64,000 nucleotides of DNA. Source: Bacillus massiliigorillae. GTDB lineage: Bacteria; Bacillota; Bacilli; Bacillales; DSM-1321. A program made the translations under genes and the position numbers. The DNA lies in assembly GCF_000380245.2 (NCBI RefSeq), contig NZ_HG428741.1, forward strand, positions 995,435-1,059,434, given 5' to 3'. The notes beneath the pieces are model-generated. The model saw nothing but the letters and a program-made list of their open reading frames with translations, did not search any database and was not told the origin of the DNA. Shown here piece after piece: positions 53,831 through 61,733 of this stretch; position 1 is the first letter of the stretch, and the number at the start of each line of letters is the position of its first letter.

Positions 53831-54165
53831 ACCCAAAGTATTGAAAAACTAACTGATATAACGCTATGCACAGTCCTAAAATACTCGCTTTCATTTTAGA
53901 TGGATGGTTTCTTTTGCTACGAAACAAGTAAAAACATATTACAACAAACCCTAAGGGAAACCATAGCCGAAATAAACCTTCATTTGTACTCAGAGAAAAA
54001 ATTGGGGCAATGTAGGTGCTAATTAAAAAGTAAAAGAAAACCGTAAATCGTCTTGTTTCTAATTGTTTGCTCCACTTTACTAATAAGATAATAATAATTA
54101 TTGCGATAAATGTAATGTGTAAAGGGGGGGAGGACTATAGCGCCGTTCTCAAATTTGAACTCCAT
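53829..54165 (-). pseudogene. Small membrane protein, frameshifted in this sequence
   Basis: ATG 54165 follows GGAGGGTGA and opens MEFKFENGAIVLPP. The frame changes in a run of seven C (minus strand; G7 at 54124-54130). With six C it continues LHITFIAIIIIILLVKWSKQ, TVFFYFLISTYIAPIFSLST, LWFPLGFVVICFYLFRSKRN, ILGLCIALYQLVFQYFG, giving 111 residues with about four membrane segments. Not recognised. Confidence 0.6.
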
Positions 54166-54258
54166 TCTGAATCACCCTCCTATTTTATGTCCATACATAT
54201 TAAAATCTTATCATTTTTTCTCTGTTTTTTGTAAAATACAGGAAATTAATTATTGAAC

Positions 54259-54287
54259 TAACCTGCCCCGTTTGTTGCATAAGAAAA
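54259..54287 (-). repeat. Recurrent post-gene motif, copy 3
   Basis: Minus strand TTTTCTTATGCAACAAACGG then GGCAGGTTA; a more diverged copy following the 54426 gene. Confidence 0.5.
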
Positions 54288-54332
54288 AAAGTTCAAAAGC
54301 AATAGTTATTCAGAAATATCCATACATAATAA

Positions 54333-54378
54333 AAAGAGAACCAACATATTTGATATATATAATATATTAGTTCTCTTT
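54333..54378 (-). terminator. Terminator of the 54426 gene
   Basis: AAAGAGAAC and GTTCTCTTT with an AT-rich loop; on the minus strand the stem is followed by TTTATTATG. Confidence 0.7.
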
Positions 54379-54425
54379 ATTTACATATGTTTAAAATTCA
54401 TTACCCTAAGATAATTTGTATCTAC

Positions 54426-55106
54426 TTATTTTACAGTTGCGAATTTATTGAAGAACGCTTGTCGCTTTTCATCGCTATAGATGTAAGGGTCTGAAAATTT
54501 ACTATTCCATGAACCATCATTAGTGCTTAATTCTTCTACTTTAAATCCTAAATATGCATTCACTTCATCTCTTTTTAAATCAATTGAATATGATTTTCCA
54601 TCGAAAGAAAGAGTCATAGAAGTAGAATCTAAAGCAGGAAATTGTCTTAATAAACGTACATTTTCACCGACAAAAATCTTTTGTATTGCTTCGCCAGAAT
54701 CGAAATATCCTTTGTAATCATCTTCAGTAAGCAAGCCTTGAGGATTTGCTGTTTTATATTCATCAAATGTAGAGAAATATTCAATATTACCTTTATTTTG
54801 TGAAACAGAAATCGTTTTAATAAAAGTACCGCCTTTAATATTTCTTGCATAGGATTCAAACTCTTCTTGAGTAACTGTTTTTACCACTTTTTCTTTTTGT
54901 TTCTCTTTAACATCGGCTTTTACTTCTTTTTTCGCCTCTTCTTTGGGTTTTTCTTTAACATCGACTTTTACTTCTTCTTTTGGTGAAGTAGTTTCTTCTT
55001 TTTCGTCTTCACCACTGCTAGCAGCAATAGCGATAACTATTATTGCCAATGCCCAAACCCACCATTTTTTATAAAATGGTTTTTTTGTCTTTTCTTTTGC
55101 AGCCAT
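54426..55106 (-). CDS. Membrane-anchored hypothetical protein with Lys/Glu repeat linker
   Basis: 226 residues. Basic N-terminus, a membrane helix (about 13-30, KWWVWALAIIVIAIAA), then a low-complexity linker of EEVKVDVKEK / EEAKKEVKADVKEK repeats (about 40-75), then a globular C-terminal domain of about 150 residues (TQEEFESYARNIKGGTF, FVGENVRLLRQFPALD). Orientation suggests an outside C-terminal domain. Island cargo; function unknown. Confidence 0.65.
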   Translation of the reverse strand: MAAKEKTKKPFYKKWWVWALAIIVIAIAASSGEDEKEETTSPKEEVKVDVKEKPKEEAKKEVKADVKEKQKEKVVKTVTQEEFESYARNIKGGTFIKTISVSQNKGNIEYFSTFDEYKTANPQGLLTEDDYKGYFDSGEAIQKIFVGENVRLLRQFPALDSTSMTLSFDGKSYSIDLKRDEVNAYLGFKVEELSTNDGSWNSKFSDPYIYSDEKRQAFFNKFATVK

Positions 55107-55464
55107 CCTTTTTCCCCCTAATATGCTTATCTTAGGATTATAAGATGATGATTAGAAAAAAATCCAATAATCACTCTTAAGGTTTTAATTATTTTATTCA
55201 ACTTTCTCCCTCAATATATATAGAGTCTGCACTTTTGGAAATCCCATAAACCCTTATGGCTCAAGGGATTTCCAAGCTCTAAAGTGTCTAAATAATTATT
55301 TAGACGGTCATTTAGACGGTTGCGATACCATATAGACACCTACTATTTAGACAGATGTAAAAGTTTATAACCCTATTTATACACCTTTCATTTAGATACT
55401 AAATAATGGATGAAAAGAAAAATGAAAAATTGAACATACTAAAACCAAAAGGTGGTGTGAGCAT
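55107..55464 (+). other. Non-coding region with the second repeat cluster
   Basis: 358 bp. It has TATATATAGAGTCTGCA (shared with 52310-52326), a hairpin GGAAATCCC...GGGATTTCC (55239-55273), the TTTAGAC cluster (55284-55323) and further TTTAGAC/TTTAGAT units to about 55400. No gene. Confidence 0.45.
55284..55323 (+). repeat. TTTAGAC repeat cluster, copy 2
   Basis: GTGTCTAAATAATTATTTAGACGG then TCATTTAGACGGTTGC, nearly identical and in the same orientation as 52379-52418, 2.9 kb away. Confidence 0.75.
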
Positions 55465-55542
55465 ATGCCAGTTGGTTTTTATGTTGTAGGTTTAGTTGTT
55501 CTTTCAGTGATAGATTATTTTGTGACGGGAAGTTTCTTATAA
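55465..55542 (+). CDS. 25-residue hydrophobic peptide
   Basis: MPVGFYVVGLVVLSVIDYFV then TGSFL. AAAGGTGG ribosome binding site upstream and a terminator 14 bases after the stop support a real gene. One membrane helix. Could be a small membrane toxin or an island-encoded regulator peptide. Confidence 0.5.
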   Translation: MPVGFYVVGLVVLSVIDYFVTGSFL

Positions 55543-55555
55543 TATGGTGTTTTAA

Positions 55556-55589
55556 AAGTTACTCAAATTTCGTGAGTAACTTCTTTATT
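55556..55589 (+). terminator. Terminator of the small peptide gene
   Basis: AAGTTACTCA (55556-55565) and TGAGTAACTT (55573-55582), then CTTTATTT. Confidence 0.75.
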
Positions 55590-55776
55590 TATTATATTTA
55601 ATTAAGAGGAAGAACAAATAATTCAGTGGTAATCTTGTAACCCTTATTGGTCATACGTTTTGAATGTATCAAATTTATTTAAAAATTGATAAAGCCATTT
55701 GATAAGGCTATAATTAACCTAAATTAGATAGAAGAATGTTGTTATATCAACGTTCATAACGAATTTGATTGTATCT

Positions 55777-55863
55777 GTTGCATGATGGAGCCAGAAGCAT
55801 CTGTATCAGCGATAGTATTTGCCCATCCTGAGGCGAGATACTTTAATGTGGAGAGATAGTGCT
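55777..55863 (+). repeat. attR: duplicate of the metH 3' end
   Basis: 87 bp identical to 39432-39518. Sequence leaves homology immediately on both sides (left: TATCT against CGATG; right: GGGAG against TCATA). It is the right boundary of the island; it is not part of any gene here. Confidence 0.93.
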
Positions 55864-55958
55864 GGGAGATATTCAGTTTCATATATATGAAACTATCTTT
55901 AGATACCCGAAATTTACTAAGATATCTTTGAAATAACCAGTAGTTAAGTTCGAATACA

Positions 55959-56004
55959 GCCTTCTTTTATCTAATTCAATAATTGGGTGGAAGAAGGCTT
56001 TTTT
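55959..56004 (+). terminator. Original chromosomal metH terminator
   Basis: GCCTTCTTTTATCTAATT (55959-55976) pairs with AATTGGGTGGAAGAAGGC (55981-55998), followed by TTTTTT. Homologous to the element-borne copy at 39656-39705. Now separated from metH by the island. Confidence 0.8.
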
Positions 56005-56114
56005 CTATTAGTAAAATAACATTATCGATAGAGGTATTAGGTAGCAGCATATTGAATTATTAACAAAGAGAGTGAATTTCAAATTTATTATTGTCAGTGA
56101 TAGGAGGTTGCTGA

Positions 56115-56519
56115 ATGAGTAGATTTTTATTACTGATTATCATTTTATTTTCATTTAATCTGATACTAGGCTGTTCAAAGAACGCCGAAAACAAAATAAC
56201 TATATCAAAACTGAAGAACAACAAAGAACATCAGTTTATTGCATATAAAGAAGACATACCCCGTACAACAGCCAATAAAGTAGATTTGATTTTAACAAAT
56301 GCTAATGGGAAGTCATATTCATTTACAGAAGAGTCTCCGCCACCACCGAATTATATGATCTATTTTAATGATCGTAAAAAAGAAAATAAGCTTACTGTAC
56401 ATTCTATTTGGTTGAAAAAGGGAAATGAAACTATCTTAAAAAAAGATAATACATATATTGAGTTAAACGAAAATGATTCTAAATATATAAATGAAATAAT
56501 TAATAATATAAAAAAATAG
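56115..56519 (+). CDS. Hypothetical lipoprotein
   Basis: 134 residues. Signal peptide with lipobox LILGC near residue 20. Mature part polar, with a PPPPN stretch and ends in a Lys/Asn-rich helix. AGGAGG ribosome binding site. No homologue recognised. Just outside the island on the chromosomal side. Confidence 0.65.
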   Translation: MSRFLLLIIILFSFNLILGCSKNAENKITISKLKNNKEHQFIAYKEDIPRTTANKVDLILTNANGKSYSFTEESPPPPNYMIYFNDRKKENKLTVHSIWLKKGNETILKKDNTYIELNENDSKYINEIINNIKK

Positions 56520-57122
56520 ACTATGATGCATTTTAACCCTACATAGTAAATAGAGTAAACATTTCGAACGTCGTATTTAAATGTAAGTGGAAAAGCTTTT
56601 ATGTAATAAAATAAAGAATTGTCTTTTGTGTGTATAGTTATGATTATCATTGCTTTCCGATACTTAAAAAGGTATTATAAAACTGATTATTTCGGAAATT
56701 ACTTTGTGTTTTTTCGTATCTATTCGTAAAACGTTACTAAATGATTAGAAGTGACTTTGGAGTTGGGATACCAGCCTTGATATACCGTATCTTTTGGTAT
56801 CCCATCTTTGTTCGGTAATATTTTTTTACTTAGAAGATTTCTAAGATTTAGCTAACGTTAGAGAAATAGTAATTAAAATTCTATTTCTTTATGCTCAATT
56901 TATCACAAAAAAGAGGTGGTTTTGAGGAATTAAATAAGTAAGTAAATGTAGGTTTGAATTATGATGTTGGAATATAGAAGATGAAATTAAAAGAAGCTAT
57001 TTTCCCATCGATTCCTCAAAAAAGTTCGTCATTTGTGTGATAGTAATTTTCGGACATTACGTATAAGTGATGAAAATTGTATAGTCTGTACTAAATTTAT
57101 GATTTTAAGGAGATGGATGAAA
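56520..57122 (+). other. Intergenic region before tatA
   Basis: About 600 bp with no credible gene. One hairpin GGGATACC...GGTATCCC (56765-56803) could be a terminator or structured RNA. The rest is AT-rich; AAGGAG for tatA ends it. Confidence 0.45.
56765..56803. terminator. Hairpin, possible terminator
   Basis: GGGATACC and GGTATCCC enclose a 23-base loop; only a weak T tract (ATCTTTG) follows. Confidence 0.4.
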
Positions 57123-57338
57123 GTGTTATCAAATATCGGAGTTCCAGGATTAATATTAATTTTAGTTCTTGCACTAATTATTTTTGGGCCAAAGAAACTT
57201 CCAGAACTAGGTCGTTCTGTTGGACAAACATTGAGAGAATTTAAAAAATCAACAAAAGGTTTAATAGATGATGAAAAAGAGACGATTGAAACTAATTCGA
57301 AAATAACAGAAGAAACAAAAGATTCATTACAAAAATAA
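57123..57338 (+). CDS. tatA: Twin-arginine translocase subunit TatA
   Basis: 71 residues from GTG 57123, which restores the usual N-terminus M-L-S-N-I-G-V-P-G; it lies 10 bases after AAGGAG. One membrane helix (LILILVLALIIF), the FGPKKLPELGRSVGQTLREF hinge and amphipathic helix, and an acidic tail. TatA forms the pore of the Tat export system. No tatC is adjacent, so the partner must be elsewhere, or the substrate protein lies outside the window. Confidence 0.88.
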   Translation: MLSNIGVPGLILILVLALIIFGPKKLPELGRSVGQTLREFKKSTKGLIDDEKETIETNSKITEETKDSLQK

Positions 57339-57350
57339 ATGAATGTAAAG

Positions 57351-57393
57351 GACTGACCTAACAGTGATTTATTCGCTGTTAGGTCAGTCTTTT
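57351..57393 (+). terminator. Terminator of tatA
   Basis: GACTGACCTAACAG (57351-57364) and CTGTTAGGTCAGTC (57376-57389) form an exact 14-bp stem followed by TTTTATT. Confidence 0.85.
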
Positions 57394-57417
57394 ATTATTA
57401 GAAGTTAACGGTATTTC

Positions 57418-57706
57418 AACGTCCAACCTTACACCTGCTATGTTCGGAAATATGCCAATATCTGTTTTGAAAACCAAAGACGGGTTTTCAAGAACAGTTC
57501 GTCTTATACATGTTGTCTAGCTCCCCTATTAGCATAAGCCATCTCGCTTTAGAAATGAAAAGCGTATTTCTTGAGCGAGTTGTCTTATGCTAATAGGGGC
57601 TAAAAGGGTAGCTTCAGCTTTTCGATATTGCCGCATAGCTCTTTTTTGATTTGGTGTAGAACAGAAGAATATCATAAATCAAAAAAGACCGGTGACGGTA
57701 TTTCTG
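57418..57706 (+). repeat. Dispersed intergenic repeat, copy 2, split by a hairpin insertion
   Basis: Same block order as 9470-9580 (CCTTACACCTGCTATGTTCGG; GCATAGCTCTTTTTTGATT; CAAAAAAGACCGGTGACGGT), but the loop between the first two blocks is enlarged by about 180 bp that contains the long inverted repeat 57519-57601. Confidence 0.55.
57519..57601. repeat. Long hairpin, MITE-like
   Basis: CCCCTATTAGCATAAG (57523-57538) pairs with CTTATGCTAATAGGGG (57584-57599); inner CTCGCT...AGCGAG and AGAAAT...ATTTCT continue the stem. It encodes no gene. Confidence 0.7.
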
Positions 57707-57758
57707 AATAGAAATAGAAAAATAGCTAAACATAAATAAATAGAAAGGAGCGTTTATA

Positions 57759-58547
57759 ATGCTTTTAACAAACGGGAAAAGAATTATGAAAGTTATTGCT
57801 ATAACTTTTACAATTATAGGTGCTATGTTATTGACATTTTTTTGTAATGATGAGGCAAATGCAGTAAAGGCCATTCAAACAAAAGATATTCTACCTATTG
57901 ATGAAAGCGATGAGAATCGAAAAGTGGCTTATTTAACATTTGATGATGGACCTTCTAAAAACACGATTCCTATTTTAAATATTTTAGATCAATACAAAGT
58001 TAAGGCTACTTTTTTTGTGATGGCGAATTCTGCTCCTGAGGCTAAAGTGGGTTATAAAGAAATGATTAAAAGAGGACATGCGATTGCCCTACATACATAT
58101 ACTCATGATTATCGTGAAATTTATGTCTCTAAAGATGCTTTCTTTCAAAATATTGAAAGGTTAGAGAAGTTTTTGAAAGATAATTATTCAATAGAATCAA
58201 ATATTTTACGTTTTCCAGGTGGATCAAAAAATGTTTCAAGCAAAATTTATGGTGGCCCAACAATTATGACTCAGATAACGTCACAGTGTGAGACGCGAGG
58301 GTATCGTTATTTTGATTGGAATGTGGATTCAAAGGATGGAATTAGTCCAACGGTCAGTGTGCAAACAATAACATCGAATGTGTTAAATGGTGCTAAAGGT
58401 AAGGAAAAAGTAATAATTTTACTACATGATATTAATTTAATGAAAAATACTGTAACAGCTCTTCCTACTATTATTGAAGGGCTGAAGTCTCAAGGATTTG
58501 CTTTTGATGTGATTGATGATAAAACAGAAGAAATGCAGTTCAAATAG
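57759..58547 (+). CDS. Polysaccharide deacetylase (NodB family), PdaA/PgdA-like
   Basis: 262 residues. N-terminal signal or anchor helix (about 8-28), then the NodB domain: LTFDDGPSKNT (catalytic Asp and metal Asp), HTYTHDY (metal His pair), RFPGGSKN, DWNVDSKDG and ILLHDI. Such enzymes remove acetyl groups from peptidoglycan or other wall polymers outside the membrane. GAAAGGAGCG ribosome binding site. The repeat element lies directly upstream. Confidence 0.87.
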   Translation: MLLTNGKRIMKVIAITFTIIGAMLLTFFCNDEANAVKAIQTKDILPIDESDENRKVAYLTFDDGPSKNTIPILNILDQYKVKATFFVMANSAPEAKVGYKEMIKRGHAIALHTYTHDYREIYVSKDAFFQNIERLEKFLKDNYSIESNILRFPGGSKNVSSKIYGGPTIMTQITSQCETRGYRYFDWNVDSKDGISPTVSVQTITSNVLNGAKGKEKVIILLHDINLMKNTVTALPTIIEGLKSQGFAFDVIDDKTEEMQFK

Positions 58548-58567
58548 CGAAGTTATGTCATAAAAAA

Positions 58568-58616
58568 GACTTCCATTATTCTAAGGATTTCAGGGATTTT
58601 AATAGTGGAAGTCATT
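58568..58616 (+). terminator. Terminator of the deacetylase gene
   Basis: GACTTCCATTATT pairs with AATAGTGGAAGTC (one mismatch), then ATTTCTT. Confidence 0.7.
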
Positions 58617-58684
58617 TCTTGAAGCTATAATTTTCGACTAGAAAAAAGGTGTGCAAAAAAAACGTATTTTTCTGTGTCAATATT

Positions 58685-58713
58685 TTGAACTGTCGCACTT
58701 AAAGTGTTAATAT
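58685..58713 (+). promoter_or_regulatory. σA promoter candidate for odhAB
   Basis: TTGAAC (58685-58690), 17-base spacer, TAATAT (58708-58713), 163 bp upstream of odhA. Confidence 0.55.
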
Positions 58714-58716
58714 ATC

Positions 58717-58732
58717 TGTGAAAACGTTTTAT
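58717..58732. promoter_or_regulatory. Candidate cre (CcpA) site
   Basis: TGTGAAAACGTTTTAT just downstream of the -10 box resembles the catabolite-responsive element core TG-AA-CG-T, with a poor last two bases. Would allow glucose repression of the TCA cycle gene; unproven. Confidence 0.45.
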
Positions 58733-58875
58733 ACTTCAAATGGGATAATACTCTTATTTTGAACAAACTTCTTTACATATGAAATTGATGTTCAACATTT
58801 AGTGAAAATGGGTATTATACAATGAAGGGTAATAGTTTTATACAATCATATACTTCATAAGGTGGGGGTTTAAAG

Positions 58876-61713
58876 ATGGCCAGCCATAGAATGGGTGGGA
58901 ATCCATGGGGAAATTTAACGGGACCAAACTACGCATATTTATTAGAAAAATATGATCAGTATGTGCAAGATTCAAGTTCCGTTGATTCAGAAGAAAAAGA
59001 GCTATTTGATGTATGGGGAGGTCCGGATGAAAGTGCGGCTACCTATGTTCAAGTAAGTGAAGGTACAACTAGGTTACAAAACACAAGCGCATTAAATATG
59101 CAAAAAATGAAATCAGCAGTAAAACTAGTAGCGCATATTCGTAAATATGGGCATCTTGCAGCGGACATTTATCCGTTAGGTAATGGTGAAGAAAGTACGA
59201 TTTCTTTAGATTACAGAAGTTATGATTTAACAGAAGAAGATTTAAGAGCAATTCCAGCTAGATTACTAGTTGAAGAAGCACCAAGCTTTGTAAAAGATGG
59301 GTTTGAAGCTGTTCAATACTTAAAAGAGCTTTATACAAAGACAATTGCATTCCAATTCCATCATGTATATGATCTTAAAGAACGTGAATGGTTAACAAAT
59401 CTTGTTGAGTCTGGAAGATTATTTCCGAAAATTTCTAATGAAAAGAAAATTTCTTTATTAAAACGTTTAGGAGAAGTTGAAGGCTTTGAAAAATTCCTTC
59501 ATAAGACATTTGTCGGTCAAAAACGCTTCTCAGTTGAAGGACTGGATACATTAATTCCAATCCTTGATGAATTAATTTCAGAATCCGTTCAAACCGGTAC
59601 AAAGAGCATTAACATTGGTATGGCTCATAGAGGTAGATTGAACGTGCTTGCGCATGTTCTTGGAAAGCCATATGAAATTATATTTTCAGAGTTTCAAAAT
59701 GCTCCAAACAAGGATTTAGTACCATCTGAAGGTTCAATTGGTATCAATTATGGTTGGACTGGGGATGTGAAGTATCACCTTGGTGGAGATAAGCAAATTA
59801 AAGCTGATAATACCGTTAAGGCAAGACTTTCATTAGCAAATAACCCAAGTCATTTAGAATTTGTTGGAGCTATCGTTGAAGGTTATTCTAGAGCTGTTCA
59901 AGATGACCGTACACAAGCTGGATACCCTAAACAAGATGTATCTAAATCACTTGCTGTCGTAATTCATGGAGATGCTGCTTTCCCAGGGGAAGGTATTGTG
60001 GCAGAAACATTGAATTTAAGTAGATTAAAAGGTTTCCAAACAGGTGGATCAGTTCATATTATTACTAACAATATGATTGGATTTACAACTGAAAGCTATG
60101 ATTCTCGTTCAACAAAATATTCAAGTGATTTAGCGAAGGGCTATGAAATTCCGGTTGTACATGTAAATGCAGATGATCCTGAAGCATGTTTAGCTGCTGT
60201 ACACTTAGCGTTCTTATATAGAAAAGAATTTAAAAAAGATTTCTTGATTGATTTGATGGGTTACCGTCGTTTCGGACATAACGAAATGGATGAGCCTATG
60301 ACTACTCAACCAACTACGTATACATTGATAAACAACCACCCTACTGTAAAAGAAATTTATGCAAATAAATTGATTGAAAATACAGTAATTACAAAAGAAG
60401 AATATGAAAAAATCGAAGAGGCTATTTATAGTAAATTGTCTGCTTCTTATGAAAAAATCTCAAATAGCAAAAAAGGTGTTACACGAGTTACAGAACCACC
60501 TGAAACAGTTGAAAAAGGTATTCCAAGTCAAATCACAGCAGTTAGCTTAGAGCGACTAATGAATGTTAATAATGAGTTATTAAAATACCCTGAAGGTTTC
60601 AATGTATTTAAGAAGCTAGAGCGTATTTTAAAACGTAGATTAGATGCATTTAAGGAAAACGGTAAGATTGATTGGGCTTTAGCTGAAACATTAGCATTCG
60701 GTACAATCTTAGAAGACGGAACACCAATTCGTTTATCAGGGCAAGATGCTGAACGTGGAACATTTGCTCATAGAAACTTAGTATTACATGATAGTGTGAA
60801 TGGTTCATTACACACACCATTACACACTCTTCCAACGGCTAAAGCTTCACTTTCAGTTCACAATAGTCCGTTAACTGAAACTGCAGTATTAGCATTTGAT
60901 TACGGGTACGATGTATTTTCTCCAGAGACACTTGTTATTTGGGAAGCTCAATTTGGTGATTTTGCAAACGTTGCTCAAGTTATATTTGACCAATTCATTT
61001 CAGCAGGACGTGCTAAATGGGGACAAAAATCAGGGATTGTTATTTTATTACCACATGGATATGAAGGACAAGGACCTGAACACTCTAGTGCACGTTTAGA
61101 AAGATATTTATCGCTAGCAGCAGAGAATAACTGGACAGTTGCAAACCTTTCTAGTGCAGCTCAATACTTCCATATTTTAAGAAGACAAGCGAAGATTCTT
61201 AAAACAGAAGAAGTGAGACCATTAGTATTAATGACACCAAAAAGCTTGCTAAGACATGCGAATGCTGCATCAGTACCAGCTGCATTCACTGAAGAAAACT
61301 TCAAACTATTCTTTGAAGATCCTATTTCAGAATCTGTTGATAATAAATCAGTAAAACGACTTGTAATTAGCTCAGGTAAAATCAGTATTGATTTACATGA
61401 ATATGCTGAAGCTCAAGAAGATGTGAAAGGTATTAAATTAGTTCGTTTAGAGCAAATTTATCCATTCCCATATGAAGGAATTGAAGCATACTTTAAACAA
61501 TTTACGAACTTAGAAGAAATTGTGTGGACACAAGAAGAGCCTAAGAACATGGGTGCTTGGTCATTTGTAGAACCAATTCTTAAGGACTTAGCTCCGGAGA
61601 ACGTAAATGTTTGTTACAACGGAAGAAGAAGAAGATCAAGTACTGCGGAAGGTGATCCAATCTTCCATAAATCAGAACAAGCTCGTATTATCGCTGAGGC
61701 ATTTCAACAATAA
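58876..61713 (+). CDS. odhA: 2-oxoglutarate dehydrogenase E1 component
   Basis: 945 residues, normal for Bacillus OdhA. Thiamine diphosphate-binding E1: GMAHRGRLNVLAHVLGKP, VIHGDAAFPGEGIVAETLNL (ThDP motif GDAAF...NN), and the C-terminal transketolase-like pyrimidine domain with EAQFGDFANVAQVIFDQFIS. Decarboxylates 2-oxoglutarate in the TCA cycle. GGTGGGGG ribosome binding site. Followed 20 bp later by odhB. Confidence 0.95.
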   Translation: MASHRMGGNPWGNLTGPNYAYLLEKYDQYVQDSSSVDSEEKELFDVWGGPDESAATYVQVSEGTTRLQNTSALNMQKMKSAVKLVAHIRKYGHLAADIYPLGNGEESTISLDYRSYDLTEEDLRAIPARLLVEEAPSFVKDGFEAVQYLKELYTKTIAFQFHHVYDLKEREWLTNLVESGRLFPKISNEKKISLLKRLGEVEGFEKFLHKTFVGQKRFSVEGLDTLIPILDELISESVQTGTKSINIGMAHRGRLNVLAHVLGKPYEIIFSEFQNAPNKDLVPSEGSIGINYGWTGDVKYHLGGDKQIKADNTVKARLSLANNPSHLEFVGAIVEGYSRAVQDDRTQAGYPKQDVSKSLAVVIHGDAAFPGEGIVAETLNLSRLKGFQTGGSVHIITNNMIGFTTESYDSRSTKYSSDLAKGYEIPVVHVNADDPEACLAAVHLAFLYRKEFKKDFLIDLMGYRRFGHNEMDEPMTTQPTTYTLINNHPTVKEIYANKLIENTVITKEEYEKIEEAIYSKLSASYEKISNSKKGVTRVTEPPETVEKGIPSQITAVSLERLMNVNNELLKYPEGFNVFKKLERILKRRLDAFKENGKIDWALAETLAFGTILEDGTPIRLSGQDAERGTFAHRNLVLHDSVNGSLHTPLHTLPTAKASLSVHNSPLTETAVLAFDYGYDVFSPETLVIWEAQFGDFANVAQVIFDQFISAGRAKWGQKSGIVILLPHGYEGQGPEHSSARLERYLSLAAENNWTVANLSSAAQYFHILRRQAKILKTEEVRPLVLMTPKSLLRHANAASVPAAFTEENFKLFFEDPISESVDNKSVKRLVISSGKISIDLHEYAEAQEDVKGIKLVRLEQIYPFPYEGIEAYFKQFTNLEEIVWTQEEPKNMGAWSFVEPILKDLAPENVNVCYNGRRRRSSTAEGDPIFHKSEQARIIAEAFQQ

Positions 61714-61733
61714 AGCAAAGAGGGGAAACTAAC

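Larger units (their letters stand above)
39432..55863. mobile_element. Integrated genomic island in the 3' end of metH
   Basis: Bounded by an 87-bp exact direct repeat, attL 39432-39518 and attR 55777-55863, with a tyrosine recombinase just inside attL. The unit is about 16.3 kb (one repeat copy plus interior). The interior is visibly more AT-rich, gene-poor in places, has remnant genes, and carries a retron, an unrecognised three-gene operon, a GIY-YIG nuclease-like gene, a serine recombinase and small secreted proteins. No relaxase or conjugation genes were seen, so it is integrative but not self-transmissible by visible means. Confidence 0.92.

Noticed and set aside
53221..54290. CRISPR-like repeats in the island
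   Set aside because: The recurring motifs are about 500 bp apart with genes between them, are not identical, and no cas genes are present.
55777..55863. Partial metH pseudogene
   Set aside because: The match is exact and ends abruptly on both sides, which fits an attachment site rather than a decayed gene copy.
57033..57338. Longer 101-residue form of TatA
   Set aside because: The extra N-terminus precedes the ribosome binding site and would disrupt the outside-facing TatA start.
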